DNA from: Candidatus Gastranaerophilales bacterium
GTDB lineage: Bacteria; Cyanobacteriota; Vampirovibrionia; Gastranaerophilales; Gastranaerophilaceae
DNA length: 46,273 nt
Assembly (NCBI GenBank): GCA_944326015.1
Contig: CALVCJ010000006.1
Span: 1-46,273, forward strand
Direction: 5' to 3'
Notes under the pieces: generated by a model
Seen by the model: only the letters and a program-made list of their open reading frames with translations
Database searches by the model: none
Told to the model about the DNA's origin: nothing
In this document: positions 44,521 through 46,273 of the stretch, one piece after another
How the letters are laid out: each line of letters starts with the position of its first letter
Numbering within the stretch: position 1 is the first letter of the stretch
Made by a program: the position numbers and the translations under genes

Positions 44521-44973
44521 TTAATACCTGATTTTGGATGCTCTATCCATTTCGCGCTTCATATCTTTTCTTGCTATATCTTCACGTTTATCGTGAACTT
44601 TTTTACCTTTTGCAAGTCCAATTTCAACTTTTGCAAAACCGTGTGATAAAAATACTTCTAGCGGTACAATTGTATAATTATCCTGTTTTACTTTTGTATG
44701 CATCTTTAAAATTTCTTTTTTATTCAGCAGCAGTTTTCTTACGCGTTCTGCATCATGGTTAAATCTGTTGCCCTGCTCGTATGGCGAAATGTGGCAGTTG
44801 TAGAGAAAAATTTCATTATCTTCAATTTTACAAAAGCTGTCTTTTAAATTAATTGCATTTTTTCTAATAGATTTAATTTCAGTTCCTGTCAGCACAATTC
44901 CGGCTACATACTTTTCTAAAATAGTGTAGTCGTGGAATGCTTTTCTGTTTGTTGTAATAACTTTTCTGTCCAT
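44521..44973 (-). CDS. smpB: tmRNA-binding protein SmpB
   Basis: SmpB brings tmRNA to stalled ribosomes for trans-translation. I start at the ATG at 44973 (MDRKVITTNRKAFHDYTILE), giving the usual 150 residues; the longer frame would run into the promoter. Visible motifs are VLTGTEIKSIRKNAINLKDS, LYNCHISPYEQGN and KKVHDKREDIARKDMKREMD, ending in a basic tail. A TATAAT ends six bases before the ATG, implying a leaderless mRNA. The promoter lies partly within the 3' end of the upstream ABC gene. The tmRNA gene was not found in the window. Confidence 0.96.
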   Translation of the reverse strand: MDRKVITTNRKAFHDYTILEKYVAGIVLTGTEIKSIRKNAINLKDSFCKIEDNEIFLYNCHISPYEQGNRFNHDAERVRKLLLNKKEILKMHTKVKQDNYTIVPLEVFLSHGFAKVEIGLAKGKKVHDKREDIARKDMKREMDRASKIRY

Positions 44974-44979
44974 AGGCAG

Positions 44980-45008
44980 ATTATAGCACAGATTATTCAT
45001 ATAGGAAA
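44980..45008 (-). promoter_or_regulatory. smpB promoter (leaderless)
   Basis: On the minus strand TTTCCT (45008-45003), 17-nt spacer, TGC-TATAAT (TATAAT 44985-44980, extended -10), then six bases to the ATG at 44973. Confidence 0.6.
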
Positions 45009-45949
45009 CATTTTACTCTGTGCGAAATCCCTTTTTCTTCCGGAACACATTCTTTACATTTTTCCATAACATAAGGACAACGTGTGTGAAATTTACATCC
45101 CGCAGGAAGATTTGCCGGAGATGGTAAATCACCTTTTAATATAATTTTTTTGCCTTGATTATTAATTTGCGGAACTGAACTTAAAAGAGCTTTAGTATAG
45201 GGATGAAGCGGGGTTTTAAAAATTTCATTTGTGTTACCTGCTTCAACTATTTCTCCAAGATACATAATTACAACTCTGTCTGCAAGATATTTAATGACAC
45301 TCATATCATGAGTTATTAAAACAATTGTCAGATTGTATTTTTCTTTAAGTTCTTTTAAAAGATTTATAACCTGAGCCTGAATGCTTACATCAAGAGCGCT
45401 TACAGGTTCATCCGCAAGTATAAATTCAGGGTTTAGCATTAATGCCCTTGCTATTGCGATTCTCTGCCTCTGTCCGCCGGAAAATTCATGTGGAAAAAGT
45501 TCCAGACAGCTTTCATCCAGCCCGACAAGTCTAATTTTTTCTTTTATAGTTGACTCAATTTTTTCTTTTGAAAAATCAGAGTTTATTTCAAGAGGTTCTT
45601 TTAATATATTAAAAATTTTCATTTTTGGATTAAGGCTAGCATACGGGTTTTGAAAAACCATTTGAACATGTCTTCTGAAATCTTTTAATTCTGATTTATT
45701 AAGTATAAATGTATTTTTACCTTCAAATAAAATTTTTCCTGATTTAGCCGGTTCTAATTGAATTATTGCTTTTGCCAGAGTGGATTTCCCACATCCGGAT
45801 TCGCCTGCAATCGCAAGAATTTCTCCTTTAAATATATCTAAAGAAACCCCGTTGACCGCATGGATAATTGTTTTACCGCAAAGAATACCTTTATTTGTAT
45901 AATATTCAATGAATAAATCTTTTATTTCGACTAAGGATGTTTTTTTCAT
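44993..45949 (-). CDS. Oligopeptide/dipeptide ABC transporter ATPase (OppF/DppF type)
   Basis: This cytoplasmic ATPase energises peptide uptake. The 318-residue protein has Walker A GESGCGKST, a Q-loop in VFQNPYASLNP, the signature EFSGGQRQRIAIARAL, Walker B FILADEPVSALD and the His switch ITHDMS. The C-terminal OppF/DppF extension (PLHPYTKALLSSVPQ, then CKFHTRCPYVMEKCKECV) contains the family's cysteine cluster, which likely binds a [4Fe-4S] cluster. No Shine-Dalgarno sequence is seen; TTGCTT-17-TAAACT ends six bases before the ATG, another possible leaderless start. No other Opp genes are present here. Confidence 0.94.
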   Translation of the reverse strand: MKKTSLVEIKDLFIEYYTNKGILCGKTIIHAVNGVSLDIFKGEILAIAGESGCGKSTLAKAIIQLEPAKSGKILFEGKNTFILNKSELKDFRRHVQMVFQNPYASLNPKMKIFNILKEPLEINSDFSKEKIESTIKEKIRLVGLDESCLELFPHEFSGGQRQRIAIARALMLNPEFILADEPVSALDVSIQAQVINLLKELKEKYNLTIVLITHDMSVIKYLADRVVIMYLGEIVEAGNTNEIFKTPLHPYTKALLSSVPQINNQGKKIILKGDLPSPANLPAGCKFHTRCPYVMEKCKECVPEEKGISHRVKCFLYE

Positions 45950-46036
45950 AAAACAAGTTTAGCTTAATTTTTACTGAAAAGCAATTATCCCAATGTGTTA
46001 CTTATATTGCACGCTAATTATGATAACAATATCGGG

Positions 46037-46174
46037 CTAAACTTCGATTGTTCTGTGAACTTCTATGTTCTCATAATGTGCTGTATTGGTTAGCATTCGC
46101 TCGTATTGACTGGGATAATATCCACTAAGTCCGTATTGTGAGCTAATTGAGTCGTTCCCGCCACTTTTTCTCAC
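46037..46174 (-). CDS. Possible small gene or gene remnant, 45 codons
   Basis: In the 290-base gap before the right edge, the minus strand carries an open frame from a GTG at 46174 (M-R-K-S-G-G-N-D-S-I, then SSQYGLSGYYPSQYERMLTN, ending ENIEVHRTIEV). Its composition looks like real protein, rich in Ser/Tyr/Asn, unlike translated AT-rich spacer. There is no good Shine-Dalgarno sequence, so it may be the 3' end of a decayed gene. Function unknown. Confidence 0.35.
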   Translation of the reverse strand: MRKSGGNDSISSQYGLSGYYPSQYERMLTNTAHYENIEVHRTIEV

Positions 46175-46239
46175 TTGAAAAAATTTATAAATTGTATTAA
46201 CATAAATATATAATAATCTTAAGTATGAAAGGAGCAGTA

Positions 46240-46273
46240 ATGAGTAAGCTAAATAAAATAAATATCATTTTCT
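46240..46273 (+). CDS. Start of a gene leaving the right edge (partial)
   Basis: AAAGGAG (46228-46234) is five bases before an ATG that opens M-S-K-L-N-K-I-N-I-I-F. The basic start with hydrophobic residues could be a signal or membrane anchor. Only eleven codons are visible. Confidence 0.5.
   Translation, partial: MSKLNKINIIF

Overview
The window reads as chromosomal DNA of an AT-rich, Gram-negative, fermentative bacterium, most likely of the Gastranaerophilales/Vampirovibrionia (Melainabacteria), the gut relatives of Cyanobacteria. This is inferred, not proven. Supporting points are an RND/TolC efflux operon (outer membrane), HydG ([FeFe]-hydrogenase maturation, anaerobic fermentation), a GH57/DUF3536 glucan enzyme of cyanobacterial type, a SigF-like sigma factor beside the prepilin peptidase, a prepilin with the FTLAEVLITLGIIGVVAA helix frequent in this clade, and a DnaA whose C-terminus (HTTMLYSYEKI) resembles the cyanobacterial form. 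The genetic code looks standard. No phage, insertion sequence, CRISPR array or complete mobile element is visible.

Layout. 1-2940: start of a leader-type gene leaving the left edge, dtd, a zinc-ribbon protein, rimM-trmD. 2940-11400: mostly minus strand, with two clade-type hypotheticals, a CxxCxxCC protein, GH57, a secreted OB-like protein, an M49-like peptidase, rlmH-mscS and tRNA-Gly. 11400-11990: a non-coding stretch with REP-like palindromes and a probable structured RNA. 11990-18890: parvulin, aminopeptidase P, a SpoU methyltransferase, two surface-glycan glycosyltransferases, dnaA, ruvA. 18890-20020: a small accessory patch with a YafQ/DinJ-type toxin-antitoxin pair (toxin frameshifted), an XRE repressor, an operator palindrome and a broken small gene. 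20020-21880: prepilin peptidase and sigma factor operon. 21950-29540: gatC, pyrG, ssb, a four-carbon acid sugar kinase/PdxA pair, clpB. 29550-30950: a prepilin with a very long N-terminus. 31000-40770: small membrane protein, response regulator, SulP transporter, ankyrin protein, MFP-RND-TolC operon, a LEA-like protein. 41000-46273: mnmA, hydG, a formyltransferase, smpB, an Opp/Dpp ATPase and the start of a gene leaving the right edge.

The most notable theme is a set of long G:C homopolymers that stand out in this AT-rich sequence. They are G12 beside the -35 box of the zinc-ribbon gene (567-578), G10 inside an intact glycosyltransferase (14707-14716), C11 just after the start codon of the prepilin gene (30850-30860), and a G-run at the very edge of the window (1-4). 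The first and last prepilin-type starts share a 91-nt cassette of promoter, Shine-Dalgarno, start codon and leader codons; by hand alignment 80 of 91 positions are identical without gaps. Together with the pilus peptidase, sigma factor and glycosyltransferases this suggests phase-variable surface structures, a system I do not know to be described in this lineage.

A second theme is start-site architecture. In several genes (dtd, the CxxCxxCC gene, mnmA, smpB, perhaps dnaA and the ABC ATPase) the -10 box ends exactly six bases before the ATG, which predicts leaderless mRNAs. Many other genes have an extended -10 of the form TGnTATAAT.
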